Part shown: piece after piece, positions 9,198 through 18,250 of the stretch | Position numbering within the stretch: position 1 is the stretch's first letter | Layout: each line of letters opens with the position of its first letter | NCBI GenBank assembly: GCA_963663675.1 | Contig: OY760498.1 | Location: forward strand, 434,001-498,000 | Length of the DNA: 64,000 nt | Direction of reading: 5' to 3' | Origin: CAINVV01 sp963663675 | GTDB lineage: Bacteria; Bacteroidota; Bacteroidia; Bacteroidales; Prolixibacteraceae | Notes under the pieces: model-generated | Database searches by the model: none | What the model was told of the DNA's origin: nothing | The model's input: only the letters and a program-made list of their open reading frames with translations | Program-made: the position numbers and the translations under genes

Positions 9198-9635
9198 ATG
9201 GCACAAATCAATCCGCACATTAACTTCAACGGAAATGCAGAAGAAGCATTCAACTTTTACAAATCAGTATTTGGCGGAGAGTTCTCAAAAATAATGCGTT
9301 TTAAAGATTTGGAAAGTGCTGAATTTACAGTAGCAGAAAATGAAGCGAATAAAATAATGCACATTGCTTTACCAATCGGTAAAAGTATTTTAATGGCTAA
9401 TGATGTACCTGAAATAATGGGACGAACAAGTGAAAATGAGAACAGAAGCAAAATTGTGATTGGTGCAGAAAGCAAAGAAGAAGCCGACAAATTATTCAAT
9501 GGACTTTCGGAAGGCGGACAAATTGAAATGCCTGTTTCTGACAGCCCATGGGGTTCATATTTTGGTATGTTTCGAGACAAATACGGGATTGAATGGATTG
9601 TGGATTTTGATCCAAAAATTAAGGGACAAATTTAG
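9198..9635 (+). CDS. VOC-superfamily protein, PhnB-like
   Basis: 145 aa of the PhnB/glyoxalase-bleomycin resistance fold. It has the family's N-terminal NPHINFNGNAEEAFNFYKSVFGG and the C-terminal WGSYFGMFRDKYGIEWIVDF. Candidate metal ligands are the early His, the mid-chain His of MHIALP and a late Glu. PhnB-like proteins have no agreed reaction; annotations as ubiquinone methyltransferases are misleading. It shares its transcript with the SRPBCC gene and is a paralogue of the next gene (matching NGNAEEAFNFYKSVF). Confidence 0.9.
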   Translation: MAQINPHINFNGNAEEAFNFYKSVFGGEFSKIMRFKDLESAEFTVAENEANKIMHIALPIGKSILMANDVPEIMGRTSENENRSKIVIGAESKEEADKLFNGLSEGGQIEMPVSDSPWGSYFGMFRDKYGIEWIVDFDPKIKGQI

Positions 9636-9727
9636 CAGAAGAAAAACAATGGACCACTAACAGAGGTTTATGTAAGAAAAATTAATTTACTTCTAAAACA
9701 ATTTTAATAACATAAAAAAATAATACT

Positions 9728-10162
9728 ATGGCAAAGACAAACATCTACTTGAATTTTCAGGGAAATGCAGAAGAAGCATTTAACCTTTACAAATCAGTTT
9801 TCAAAACAGAGTGGTCAGCTCCAATTATGCGAATGGGCGATATGCCACAACAAGAAGGTATGCCACAACTATTAGATTTTGAGAAAAAAATGGTCATGCA
9901 TGTCACACTACCGATTTTAGGAGGAACAAACATCATGGGAACGGACATGCTTGAAAGTATGGGACACAAATTAAAAATTGGAAATAACACAACTATTAGT
10001 TTAGAACCAGACACAAATGAAGAAGCAGACAGAATATATAATGCGCTTTCTCAAGGTGGGACAGAATGTATAGCACCTCATGATGAATTTTGGGGCTATT
10101 GGGGAGTATGCCTTGACAGGTTTGGAATTCGTTGGATGTTTAACGTTCCTAAAAAACAATAA
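9728..10162 (+). CDS. VOC-superfamily protein, PhnB-like (paralogue)
   Basis: 144 aa, homologous over its full length to the preceding gene. Shared features include FQGNAEEAFNLYKSVFKTEW, MHVTLPILGGTNIMG, EPDTNEEADRIYNALSQGG and the C-terminal WGYWGVCLDRFGIRWMF. The pair probably arose by tandem duplication. A 92 bp AT-rich gap separates them; the sequence just before each start is similar (AATACTATGGCA), consistent with duplication of the gene with its leader. Substrate unknown. Confidence 0.9.
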   Translation: MAKTNIYLNFQGNAEEAFNLYKSVFKTEWSAPIMRMGDMPQQEGMPQLLDFEKKMVMHVTLPILGGTNIMGTDMLESMGHKLKIGNNTTISLEPDTNEEADRIYNALSQGGTECIAPHDEFWGYWGVCLDRFGIRWMFNVPKKQ

Positions 10163-10201
10163 ATATTATGTAAAAGTTACGACTTAATCTGACAGTCTGG
10201 G

Positions 10202-10356
10202 ATTATGCTATTATATATCACCCATTATTTCAAACACTTACAAGGTCGACTTGTAGGTGTTTTCTTTTTTACGCCAGGAAGACGCCAGGATTTGGGGGAA
10301 AATCGAGTTTTTGCGCTGAATTTCTTTGCACCAAACTTCGTTTATTTTTAAACGAA
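10202..10356 (+). repeat. tRNA-derived modular repeat, copy B (3' half)
   Basis: It begins with a decayed remnant of the tRNA-like segment. A near-perfect hairpin follows (AAACACTTACAAG at 10232-10244 with CTTGTAGGTGTTT at 10250-10262) and a T-rich run. Then come CGCCAGG-AAGA-CGCCAGG and the end module with CGCTGAATTTCTTTGCACC and the palindrome TTCGTTTATTTTTAAACGAA. The end-module subtype matches copy A (8161) and differs from copies E and F. With A it brackets the SRPBCC/VOC block. Confidence 0.8.
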
Positions 10357-10618
10357 TTTCTACCTCATGCTGGACATGCCGTAGTAAAAATCACCCTCCG
10401 CCGGGGATTATTTTACCTTTCGCGCCGGATATAAATATATAACATTCACTTTATTAAGTGTCGATCCCGAAAAACGGCGGAAGGTGGTCAAATTAGCAGG
10501 CGTGTCCACACCTACGGCATATATACCTTCAGGGCATTCGCAAGTGTATGGTAGAATTGAGCTCACCCTGAGGGCGCGTCAGTCCGATTATTTACTATTT
10601 TTAATTGCTAAAACGATC

Positions 10619-10702
10619 ATGAGAAAAATAACATTACTGGCATTTACTTTAATCTTGTTCGTTGGTTGCACCTGCCCGACACCGAACAGGTGGGAAGCGT
10701 GA
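10619..10702 (+). pseudogene. possible lipoprotein leader fragment
   Basis: A 27-codon frame starting MRKITLLAFTLILFVGCTC reads like a lipoprotein signal peptide with a lipobox Cys, then stops after eight more residues. It may be the stub of a truncated lipoprotein gene or chance. The region 10357-10618 in front of it is more GC-rich than its surroundings and contains no convincing gene. Confidence 0.25.
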
Positions 10703-10778
10703 TCATTGGTGATTAACAAAGCTACTGCAACATCAAATTTCAGAACAGATAACAAACCGTAAACTAATTAACAAAATC

Positions 10779-11948
10779 ATGGATCAGAACACATTTTCCC
10801 GACGCAATTTTATAGCAGCGGGTTCCATCCTGACGGCCGCGTCAGTAGTTCCCGCAATTGCTGCCGCTCAACAACCTCAGGGCGAAAGTCAATATTCAGG
10901 TATGCTGAATGTAAAAGATTTTGGTGCAAAAGGTGATGGCACATCGGATGACACTTCACTGATTCAGAAAGCGCTTGATGTCGCGGCTAAAACACATGGA
11001 TCGGTTTTCATACCCGAAGGAAATTATCTATGCTCGGAGCTCAGAGTTCCGGCAGGAGTCGGGATTCATGGCCTTCCAACGTGGAGTTACCGGGATGGAA
11101 CCGGTACCGTTTTAATACTGAAAGATGCGAATTCCAGGTGCCTGATCAATATTACCGGAGCGTACGGAGCCTATTTGTTTGGGCTTTGCCTGAAAGGTAA
11201 CAATCTGGGGAAGGAAATACATGGTATTATGGTTGATAAACCACTGGACTATGGCAAACAGGAAGATACGCCAAGGATCGATACCTGCCGGGTTGAGTAT
11301 TTCAGCGGTGACGGTATTCGCCTCGAACGGATCTGGTGCTTTGTGATCCGCCATAGTCATTGCTTTTGCAACCAGGGATGTGGGCTGCGGATTCGTGGCT
11401 GGGACGGATTTATTCTCGACAACTGGTTTTCGGGAAATGGGAAGGCAGGTATTGCTGCCTACGACGAAAATGCATCGAATACCATAACCGGTAACCGGAT
11501 TGAGTGGAACAAAGAAGGTGGAATTATTATCCATGGTGGAGCTCAATACAATATTACCGGAAATTACATCGACAGATCAGGTCATTGCGGTCTGCAACTC
11601 CTGAAAGGTACACAGAGGGGTTGCCATACAATGGCAGTCACCGGAAATGTGATCTTCAGGAGCGGCAAACCTGAATGGGGGCGAAACGACGAATACGACA
11701 GCGCCCACGTGAGAATTGAGGATGCCCAGGGTATTGTTTTTACAGGAAATGCCCTGAATTCAGGGAGAGACGATGGGGCAGGGCTCTATTCGCCGGATTA
11801 CGGAATTGTTGTTAAAAACCTGGAGAGTTCGATTGTAAAAGATAATGTCCAGCATTTGGGAGCATTGAAACAGTTGGTGGTCGATCTGGGACAACACGGT
11901 GAAAGCGTAATAATTCAGGATAATGTGGGAACACTTCGACAATTGTAG
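10779..11948 (+). CDS. Tat-exported right-handed beta-helix protein (pectate-lyase-3 superfamily)
   Basis: 389 aa. The twin-arginine leader has SRRNFIAAG at residues 7-15 and cleavage near AIAAA. A Pectate_lyase_3/glycosyl hydrolase 28-like N-terminus follows: NVKDFGAKGDGTSDDTSLIQ, then VFIPEGNYL. The rest is beta-helix coils rich in Asn, Gly and Ile (NTITGNRIEWNKEGGIIIHG, YNITGNYIDRSGHCGLQL, MAVTGNVIF). Such proteins bind or cleave acidic polysaccharides, but no specific catalytic set can be assigned by eye. It stands alone between repeat copies B and C and may act with the glycosidases of the window. Confidence 0.88.
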   Translation: MDQNTFSRRNFIAAGSILTAASVVPAIAAAQQPQGESQYSGMLNVKDFGAKGDGTSDDTSLIQKALDVAAKTHGSVFIPEGNYLCSELRVPAGVGIHGLPTWSYRDGTGTVLILKDANSRCLINITGAYGAYLFGLCLKGNNLGKEIHGIMVDKPLDYGKQEDTPRIDTCRVEYFSGDGIRLERIWCFVIRHSHCFCNQGCGLRIRGWDGFILDNWFSGNGKAGIAAYDENASNTITGNRIEWNKEGGIIIHGGAQYNITGNYIDRSGHCGLQLLKGTQRGCHTMAVTGNVIFRSGKPEWGRNDEYDSAHVRIEDAQGIVFTGNALNSGRDDGAGLYSPDYGIVVKNLESSIVKDNVQHLGALKQLVVDLGQHGESVIIQDNVGTLRQL

Positions 11949-12000
11949 GGTAACGAATGTAAAACCTTTACATCCTATGGTAAAAAGACATGATTTTTTG

Positions 12001-12212
12001 GATCATGCCCTGCTGGGCCCACCCTAATAATCAAACACTTACAAGATCGACTTGTAGGTATTTTTTGTTTTACGCCAGGATTTCCGAAAAACAGTGTTAA
12101 CCAGTGGAAAATAAAAAGGGTAAATGACAACCTGTGGAAACCTAAACCATGAGGGAAAACTCACTTATAAGCAGCTGGTCTTAGGATCATTACCAATTTG
12201 GACCATCATTAC
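12001..12212 (+). repeat. tRNA-derived modular repeat, permuted tandem copy C
   Basis: The parts appear in a permuted order. First comes a tRNA-like 3' end (12001-12023, CCTGCTGGGCCCACC), then the terminator hairpin (12032-12045/12051-12063), and a single CGCCAGG. The left-end iteron module (AACAGTGTTAACCAGTGG) follows, and then a second, decayed tRNA-like segment with a CTTATAA loop (12159-12205). The two tRNA-like pieces are direct repeats about 180 bp apart. It also follows the beta-helix gene by 52 bp and probably terminates it. The remaining gap to 12463 has no gene seen. Confidence 0.75.
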
Positions 12213-12463
12213 GAGAGAAGCTCTCTGGTAAGCAAAAACAGATGACAGAATTGCAATAACAAAAAATTATCTTTACCATCATCTAAAAGAGCAGCTCGAA
12301 TGATCAATTTAAAGAAGTGAAAAAGACTGGTCAAAAAGGCCGCCGGTTCTGGACAACGAACAGTGCCGATAGGTGGTCAGTTTATGCGTTTTGTCCAGTT
12401 GGTACTTGCTTTATAATATTATTGAATTAAGCGCAATGATTTTCTAATTATAAAAATGTAATC

Positions 12464-14737
12464 ATGAAGAAACTAATCCTTCTATCCCTTTTTATTATTA
12501 ATATAAACATCCTGCATGCCGCGAAGCCAATTGATCTAGTAAAGTATGTCAATACATTACAGGGAACCAACTCGAGTTTTGAACTGACCCGCGGAAATAC
12601 CTATCCAACTACAGCACTGCCGTTTGCTATGCACACATGGGCGCCACAAACCGGCAAGAACGGAGATGGCTGGAAGTATCAGTATTCCAAAGATTCGATC
12701 AGGGGCTTTCAACAAGCTCATCAATGCAGTTCGTGGACAAATGATTATTCAGTTTTTTCACTGATGCCTGTCACGGGAAAACTTGCTTTGAATCAGTTTG
12801 AGCGGGCTGCAAAGTTCACACATGATAATGAAATTGCAAAACCAAACTATTACAAAGTAAAACTTGATAATAAAATAACTGCAGAGATCTCACCAACCGA
12901 AAGCGGGGCTCATCTTCGTTTTTCATTCCCAAAGAAAGCCGGATCGTATATCACACTCGATGGTTACACGGGAATGAGTATGGTTAAAATTCTTCCCAAG
13001 GAAAACAAGATCATTGGATATGTCCATAATGGAAGAGGATTGAAAGAGAATTTCAAAAACTACTTCAGTATTCAGTTTGACAAACCTATCCGCGAATACG
13101 GAACCTGGGAAAACCACCATGATGAAAAGTGGCCGGGGGAACAAGAACGCGAAGGTCGCGGTGTTGGGGCCTGGATTCGTTTTGATGATGGTGTAACTGT
13201 TCAGGTTAAAGTTGCATCCTCTTATATTAGTTCCGGGCAGGCAGAACAAAACCTGAAAACTGAACTAGGTCATTTCAAAACGCTTGAAGATAGCAAAGCC
13301 GCGGCATGGGAAATCTGGAATAAACACCTTAATCAGATATTGGTCGAAGGGGGTACAGAGGAAGAAAAAGCAACTTTTTATTCCTGCTATTTTAGAGCAA
13401 GCCTGTTTTCACGTCAATTTTTTGAAATAGATGCTGACGGTAAACCTTATTACTTTAGTCCTTATGATGGTCAGATTCATGCTGGCTACTTATATACCGA
13501 CACCGGATTTTGGGATACTTTCCGTGCCCAGTTCCCATTAAATGCGCTAATGCATCCCACCATGCATGGGAGATATGTGTCCGGATTGCTGGACGCTTAT
13601 GATCAATGTGGATGGTTGCCTTCCTGGTCATTCCCCGGTGAAGCAGGAAGCATGATTGGGAACCATGCAATCTCTTTGCTTACAGATGCCTGGGCGAAAG
13701 GGATTCACACGTTTGATCCGCAAAAGGCACTAAAAGCCTACTTTCATGAAGCCACGAACAAGGGTCCCTGGGGGCCAGCAAATGGCAGGGACGGATGGAA
13801 AGAATATTATACCCTGGGTTATGTTCCATATCCAAATTATCGCGAGTCAACTGCTAAAACACTTGAATACGCATACGATGATTTTTGTGGTTATAAATTA
13901 GCCGATATGGTTGATAATCAAATCTACCGTGAAGCTTTCTCACGTCAGATGTTCAATTACAAAAATCTTTTCGATTTCAGGGTTGGCTTTATGAGGGGCC
14001 GGAACGAAAATGGGAAATGGACGCCCAATTTCGATCCAAATGAATGGGGTGGTCCTTTTACCGAAGGGAATGCCTGGCATTACCTCTGGTCGGTTTTTCA
14101 TGATATTAACGGATTGATTGACCTTCTTGGCGGAAATGAAAAGTTCGTTTCGAAGCTGGACTCTGTATTTTCGGTACCTAATACGGTGAATGTTGGTACC
14201 TATAAACGGAAAATTCATGAAATGACCGAAATGGAAATGGCCAATTTGGGCCAATATGCACATGGCAATCAGCCCATTCAGCATATGATCTACCTATATA
14301 ATTATGCGGGGGCTCCCTGGAAAGCTCAGAAATGGGTGCGTACAGTCATGGATAAACTTTACAATTCAACTGAAAATGGTTATCCAGGTGATGAAGATCA
14401 GGGTCAAACTTCCTCGTGGTACGTATTAAGCGCGATGGGATTGTATTCTGTATGTCCTGGTACGGATCAGTACGTGATAGGCAGTCCTCTATTCCCTAAA
14501 ATGACCATTCATTTTGAAAATGGAAAAACACTGGTGATTGAAGCAACAAACAACAGCAAAAAAAATGTGTACATCCAGTCCGCAAAATTGAACGGCAGAA
14601 TGTTTTCACGCAATTATCTGACTTACAATGAACTGACACAAGGAGGCATTGTGCAATTTGAAATGAGTGATCAACCTGCGCTTGGCAGAGGAACCCTGAA
14701 AGGCGATTTGCCTTATTCAGTTTCAAAACATGAATAG
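12464..14737 (+). CDS. GH92 exo-alpha-mannosidase
   Basis: 757 aa with a signal peptide (MKKLILLSLFIININILHA). It matches GH92 throughout: N-terminal VNTLQGTNSSFELTRGNTYP and the late catalytic regions. The family's catalytic acid corresponds to Glu534 in PFTEGNAWHYLW. The calcium/base motif is GDEDQGQTSSWYVLSAMG with Asp643 and Asp645. GH92 enzymes are calcium-dependent inverting mannosidases that remove alpha-linked mannose from N-glycans or fungal mannans. The exact linkage (1,2, 1,3, 1,4 or 1,6) cannot be read from sequence by eye. It is a single-gene transcript between repeats C and D and ends before a strong hairpin at 14833. Confidence 0.96.
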   Translation: MKKLILLSLFIININILHAAKPIDLVKYVNTLQGTNSSFELTRGNTYPTTALPFAMHTWAPQTGKNGDGWKYQYSKDSIRGFQQAHQCSSWTNDYSVFSLMPVTGKLALNQFERAAKFTHDNEIAKPNYYKVKLDNKITAEISPTESGAHLRFSFPKKAGSYITLDGYTGMSMVKILPKENKIIGYVHNGRGLKENFKNYFSIQFDKPIREYGTWENHHDEKWPGEQEREGRGVGAWIRFDDGVTVQVKVASSYISSGQAEQNLKTELGHFKTLEDSKAAAWEIWNKHLNQILVEGGTEEEKATFYSCYFRASLFSRQFFEIDADGKPYYFSPYDGQIHAGYLYTDTGFWDTFRAQFPLNALMHPTMHGRYVSGLLDAYDQCGWLPSWSFPGEAGSMIGNHAISLLTDAWAKGIHTFDPQKALKAYFHEATNKGPWGPANGRDGWKEYYTLGYVPYPNYRESTAKTLEYAYDDFCGYKLADMVDNQIYREAFSRQMFNYKNLFDFRVGFMRGRNENGKWTPNFDPNEWGGPFTEGNAWHYLWSVFHDINGLIDLLGGNEKFVSKLDSVFSVPNTVNVGTYKRKIHEMTEMEMANLGQYAHGNQPIQHMIYLYNYAGAPWKAQKWVRTVMDKLYNSTENGYPGDEDQGQTSSWYVLSAMGLYSVCPGTDQYVIGSPLFPKMTIHFENGKTLVIEATNNSKKNVYIQSAKLNGRMFSRNYLTYNELTQGGIVQFEMSDQPALGRGTLKGDLPYSVSKHE

Positions 14738-14832
14738 TAATAGATCCGATTAATTCTGCATATTTTCTCACCCCGATGCCTGATAAATCTGCAGGATGGG
14801 GTGACCTCACATTAGCAAAAGTAAAATAACTC

Positions 14833-14861
14833 TATAAACGCACTTTTAAAGTGCGTTTATA
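14833..14861. terminator. perfect hairpin after GH92
   Basis: 14-bp arms TATAAACGCACTTT and AAAGTGCGTTTATA with a one-base centre, lying 95 bp after the GH92 stop. The A/T ends on both sides would allow it to act as a terminator, possibly in either direction. Confidence 0.6.
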
Positions 14862-15079
14862 ATTAAAATACGCACCATAATAATGCAATGTTTATGGCCA
14901 AGGAGTTCTTCCTTTCATTTGAAAAGGAGGAATCAGATTGGAGCTAATGTTGTGCAGGAAAACTGAGCAGGTATAGCTCTACCAAATGGAAACTCCAGAA
15001 TATGATGGGCTTAAAAAAAGCAATCCCAAAAAATTCAATGAAGGAGTTGGGAAGCTTCGTGATTTTCTTTTCAGACAAA

Positions 15080-15270
15080 ACCCGCCAGAATTTCCGACAA
15101 CCAGTGTTAACCAGTGGAAAATAATAAGTGTAAATGACAACCGGAGTTAACCAGTAGAATCCTGAAATACAACAGATAACTCACTCATGGACAGCGTGTT
15201 GGATGATCATGCCTTACTGGACCTACCCTCAGAATATCAAGCGTTTACAAGTAATTTTGCAGACGCCTTT
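15080..15270 (+). repeat. tRNA-derived modular repeat, copy D (5' half)
   Basis: It contains the left-end CCGCCAG word, the iterons (CAACCAGTGTTAACCAGTGG, then GGAGTTAACCAGTAG) and the tRNA-like segment (15178-15227, CACTCATGG then CCTTACTGGACCTACC). The hairpin and right end have decayed into unrelated sequence (TCAAGCGTTTACAAG is still recognisable). The 200 bp before it hold no gene that I can support. Confidence 0.7.
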
Positions 15271-15341
15271 TTTATGAGTCCTTGCGCACAATTTGCACAC
15301 AACTTTTCAAATGAGTTCTCAGGAATGAATTTCCCGTCTAG

Positions 15342-15437
15342 GAGTTTATATTTTGGGGTGCCGTTACTGCTAATATTGGAGCAGTAATGATCATAACTGG
15401 CTATATTATGTTTAGAAAGGTCAAGCAGAATGGTTAA
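15342..15437 (+). pseudogene. possible C-terminal remnant of a membrane protein
   Basis: After a TAG at 15339, 31 codons stay open and read like a terminal transmembrane helix with a basic tail (VTANIGAVMIITGYIMF then RKVKQNG, stop). There is no start codon in a sensible place and no upstream part. It could be the tail of a deleted gene or chance. Confidence 0.2.
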
Positions 15438-15526
15438 AACTGAAAAGCAAAGTCAGGCCAGAATTTAGGTTCAGCTGGTTTTAGAAACTAAACTTATATG
15501 AATTCTTTTTTTAGAAATGAAAATCC

Positions 15527-16186
15527 CTACTTCTTTAGGGTAATAACAACCACGCCCCTCGCTCCCCGTGATCCATAAATAACTTTTTCCGTACCATTAA
15601 GAATGGTTATTGATTCTATTAATACAGGGCTAATATCCTCAACATTAAGTGCCTCTTGGCCATCAACGATATACAATGAATTACGAGATATTCCACCTGT
15701 GCCAGCTTTACCTCTAATCATATCAAATACATTCTTATAGCTATTATCATCCATATGCTTTTCGTCAATTAAAACTGTACTTGTGGTTCTATCTATTTTC
15801 CTTATTTTACTGTAACCATAATCGTACAATTTAACTTCCTCAGGGTTGATATCCTGATGAATGTTTGAATCGGCCAAAAGCACAAAATTGATTTTTTTGT
15901 GTCCATCCAATTCTATTTCAACTCCTCCATGATTAGGATCAAACGCCATCAGAGTGTTAGCTTCTGGCTTTATTCTAATTTTATAAAAACCTTTTTTATT
16001 GGTATATACATTCGACATTATACTATCAGAAATAATGGATATTCCTTGAAGCGGATTTCCGTTTACATCAGTTACATAACCACTGATGGCTATCTTATTT
16101 TGTTTCTTTTTGGCTTGCGCAAATGATGCTTCTACAAGAAATACTGATAGACTTAAAATAATAACTGTTTTCCAATTCATTTCCAA
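15527..16186 (-). CDS. CarboxypepD_reg-like plus TonB-plug-like protein without a barrel
   Basis: 219 aa (217 if the second Met is used). A signal peptide ends near SFAQA. A CarboxypepD_reg-like beta-sandwich follows at about 32-105 (ISGYVTDVNGNPLQGISI, YTNKKGFYKIRI). The C-terminal part resembles the plug of SusC-type receptors: NVFDMIRGKAG, LYIVDGQEA, IESITILNGTEKVIYGSRGARGVVVITLKK. In SusC proteins this sequence leads into an outer-membrane barrel of about 700 residues; here the gene stops. In-frame termination right after the plug is seen in many Bacteroidota as short plug-only proteins, so it need not be a truncation. Role unknown; possibly a periplasmic partner of a TonB system. Confidence 0.85.
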   Translation of the reverse strand: MEMNWKTVIILSLSVFLVEASFAQAKKKQNKIAISGYVTDVNGNPLQGISIISDSIMSNVYTNKKGFYKIRIKPEANTLMAFDPNHGGVEIELDGHKKINFVLLADSNIHQDINPEEVKLYDYGYSKIRKIDRTTSTVLIDEKHMDDNSYKNVFDMIRGKAGTGGISRNSLYIVDGQEALNVEDISPVLIESITILNGTEKVIYGSRGARGVVVITLKK

Positions 16187-16740
16187 ATATTTTATAAGGT
16201 CAGTAATTTCTGCGTTGTTCTAATCTTCTATAAATATAGCTAAAAAAAAACAGATTCCATATTTAAATTGAACCCGAATTTTTATTAAAAAGAAGAATAA
16301 AATATTTAAATGGGGAAACAACCATTATGCCACGCTTGCCTGTCGCCGATCAACAAACACCGAGTAATCCGCAAATCATCAAGAATTCTACCCTCTCGTA
16401 CAATTATAATAAGGCTTATCTCTGCAAACTGGCAAAGAAGTTTCAGACAGAAAAATTGACTCAAATATGAGAATGACTTCAACCTCAACGCCCAAAGATT
16501 ATATTGATCCTGACAAAAATATGATTACTCTATTTGATCCTGATATTCTCGTTTAGGCTGTAAATGGAAGGCTGGATCATTCGTTCGCTTTGAATGTATT
16601 GAAGAACTGAAGGCTTGACAAGGATGGTAAATAGGTCGGTTTTAATGTAAAATAAAGTGTAAAACATTTTATATTGAATTTTTCTTCTATTACTAATTAA
16701 GAAAATTAAAACACTGAATATCAACTAAATATAAAATTGC
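16187..16740. other. intergenic, no gene supported
   Basis: AT-rich. Short frames on both strands (for example 16306-16488 minus) lack family resemblance, signal peptides or good starts. It includes the promoter region of the minus-strand plug protein. Confidence 0.45.
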
Positions 16741-16899
16741 CCTGGTCCTACTAGAGCCACCCTCAAAATCAAACACTTACAAGTGGACCTTGTAAGTGTT
16801 TGATTTTTTTTACGCCAGGAAGACGCCAGGATTTTGAGGAAAATCGATGTTTTGTGCTGAAAATATTAGCACCGAAGTTCGTTCATTTTTAAACGAACT
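16741..16899 (+). repeat. tRNA-derived modular repeat, copy E (3' half)
   Basis: A worn tRNA 3' end (CCTACTAGAGCCACC) comes first. An 18-bp perfect hairpin follows (16766-16783/16789-16806, 5-base loop TGGAC) with a run of eight T. Then come CGCCAGG-AAGA-CGCCAGG and the end module with the small stem GTGCT...AGCAC, finishing TTCGTTCATTTTTAAACGAA. Over about 140 bp it differs from copy F (20001-20142) at only about half a dozen positions plus a 2-base indel. Confidence 0.82.
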
Positions 16900-17181
16900 A
16901 AATCACTTTTTTCAATATAACCAAATTCACACTAACTCTTCAATTGTATCTGGAATAGTTAATTTGGACAGGTCAATACCTATGAGCCAGCAAATAGCAG
17001 GCTTGAATTCAGACTTAGGTGTAATAACCTGTTCAACTCTAAACATGTCGTCGATTATTTTACGGAGACATTTCAATAACCAAGAGCCATTATTACATAC
17101 TACCTCGGGAGTTGGTGCTCTTGGTTGCACTCTCGTTAAGTCGTGCAAATAAATAATCGATTATTTTGAAATCACTCATAT

Positions 17182-17200
17182 GGAGGTTCATTTAACCTCC
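17182..17200 (+). terminator. hairpin of uncertain role upstream of the ABC operon
   Basis: GGAGGTT and AACCTCC form a 7-bp perfect stem with a 5-base loop, with weaker outer pairing TCACTCA/TGAATGA. No T run follows, so termination is uncertain. The flanks 16900-17181 and 17201-17500 contain no gene I can support. Confidence 0.35.
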
Positions 17201-17500
17201 TTGTGAATGACAAAATATTGTTATGACTAACAATTTTGATCCGTTTTGATTTGCTTTATTTCTTTTTGGAATTGCATTGCCTTTTAGATTAACAATGTAA
17301 TTCATTGGTTTAGACTCCTAAACAGTCGGGCAAAATTTGGAAACAATTTTGTATCAAATTAGTTAAATAAAATTCGATGGAGATGGATCAATAATTCTTT
17401 GCGAAGGGTGGTTTTTAGTCCGGATTTTCCAATTATATTGCATAAGCAAAATCTTCAGGATGGGTAAACAGACTTTGAATTAAAATGAAAACTTAATAAA

Positions 17501-18250
17501 ATGATACAAGTAACCAACCTAACCAAAAGCTACGGGAAATACAGAATCCTTGATAAATTGAACCTGAACATTGATGCCGGCCAAGTCTATGGCCTTTTGG
17601 GTAAAAATGGAGCAGGGAAAACCACATTGATCAACCTGATCCTTGATTTAATTGAAAAAGATGAGGGTGAAATAAGCATTTTTGGATCAGACCACAGGCA
17701 ACTGGATAAATCTGCTAAAAGGAGGATTGGCGTCGTTAATGAAGATCTGGCTCTGATTGAGGAGATAAGTGGTTACGAATATCTCTCATTTGTCGGTAAA
17801 ATTTATAAAATACCCACGGAAACCTTGAAAAAACGTATTAATGATCTTTTTTCCTATTTTTTTGAAGAACCTGCCGATTTAAAAAAGAACATATCGCGAT
17901 ATTCAACCGGGATGAAGAAAAAGATTGCGTTTTGTGCTTCAGTTATTCATACACCCGATTTTCTTGTATTGGATGAACCATTTTCCGGACTTGATCCGTT
18001 TGTTGCCAACCAGATGATTGCTTTTTTGAAAAAATATCATCGAACCGACAGGGCCATTCTTATTTCATCACACGATCTATCCTATGTAGAAAAGGTCTCA
18101 ACACATATTGGTGTGTTGGACAGCCATCAGCTTGTTTTTAATTCGACACTTGGCAATTTTACTGAGAATGGTGCCAATGAACTGGATGCAGCGCTGTTAG
18201 GTTTACTAAAACCCAATGAGAGCGAAATTGAAAAAATTGATTGGGTATGA
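17501..18250 (+). CDS. ABC transporter ATP-binding protein
   Basis: 249 aa cytoplasmic ATPase of the ABC-2 exporter type. Walker A is GLLGKNGAGKTT (near 32-43). The signature is a variant, YSTGMKKKIAF, in place of LSGGQ. Walker B with the catalytic Glu is FLVLDEPFSGLDP, and the switch His is in ISSHD. Its stop overlaps the permease start by 10 bp, so the two are translated together. Substrate unknown; the short, single-domain form with a variant signature is common in ABC-2 exporters of Firmicutes and Bacteroidota. Confidence 0.95.
   Translation: MIQVTNLTKSYGKYRILDKLNLNIDAGQVYGLLGKNGAGKTTLINLILDLIEKDEGEISIFGSDHRQLDKSAKRRIGVVNEDLALIEEISGYEYLSFVGKIYKIPTETLKKRINDLFSYFFEEPADLKKNISRYSTGMKKKIAFCASVIHTPDFLVLDEPFSGLDPFVANQMIAFLKKYHRTDRAILISSHDLSYVEKVSTHIGVLDSHQLVFNSTLGNFTENGANELDAALLGLLKPNESEIEKIDWV

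Noticed and set aside
10484..10702. 72-aa ORF in full
   Set aside because: Only its last 27 codons look like a lipoprotein leader; the first part lacks coding character and has a GTG-type start.
15187..15387. 66-aa ORF
   Set aside because: Starts within the tRNA-like part of repeat D and shows no protein character.
16847..17152. 101-aa plus-strand ORF (and the 73-aa ORF opposite)
   Set aside because: It begins inside the end module of repeat E, has no family resemblance and overlaps an equally open frame on the other strand.
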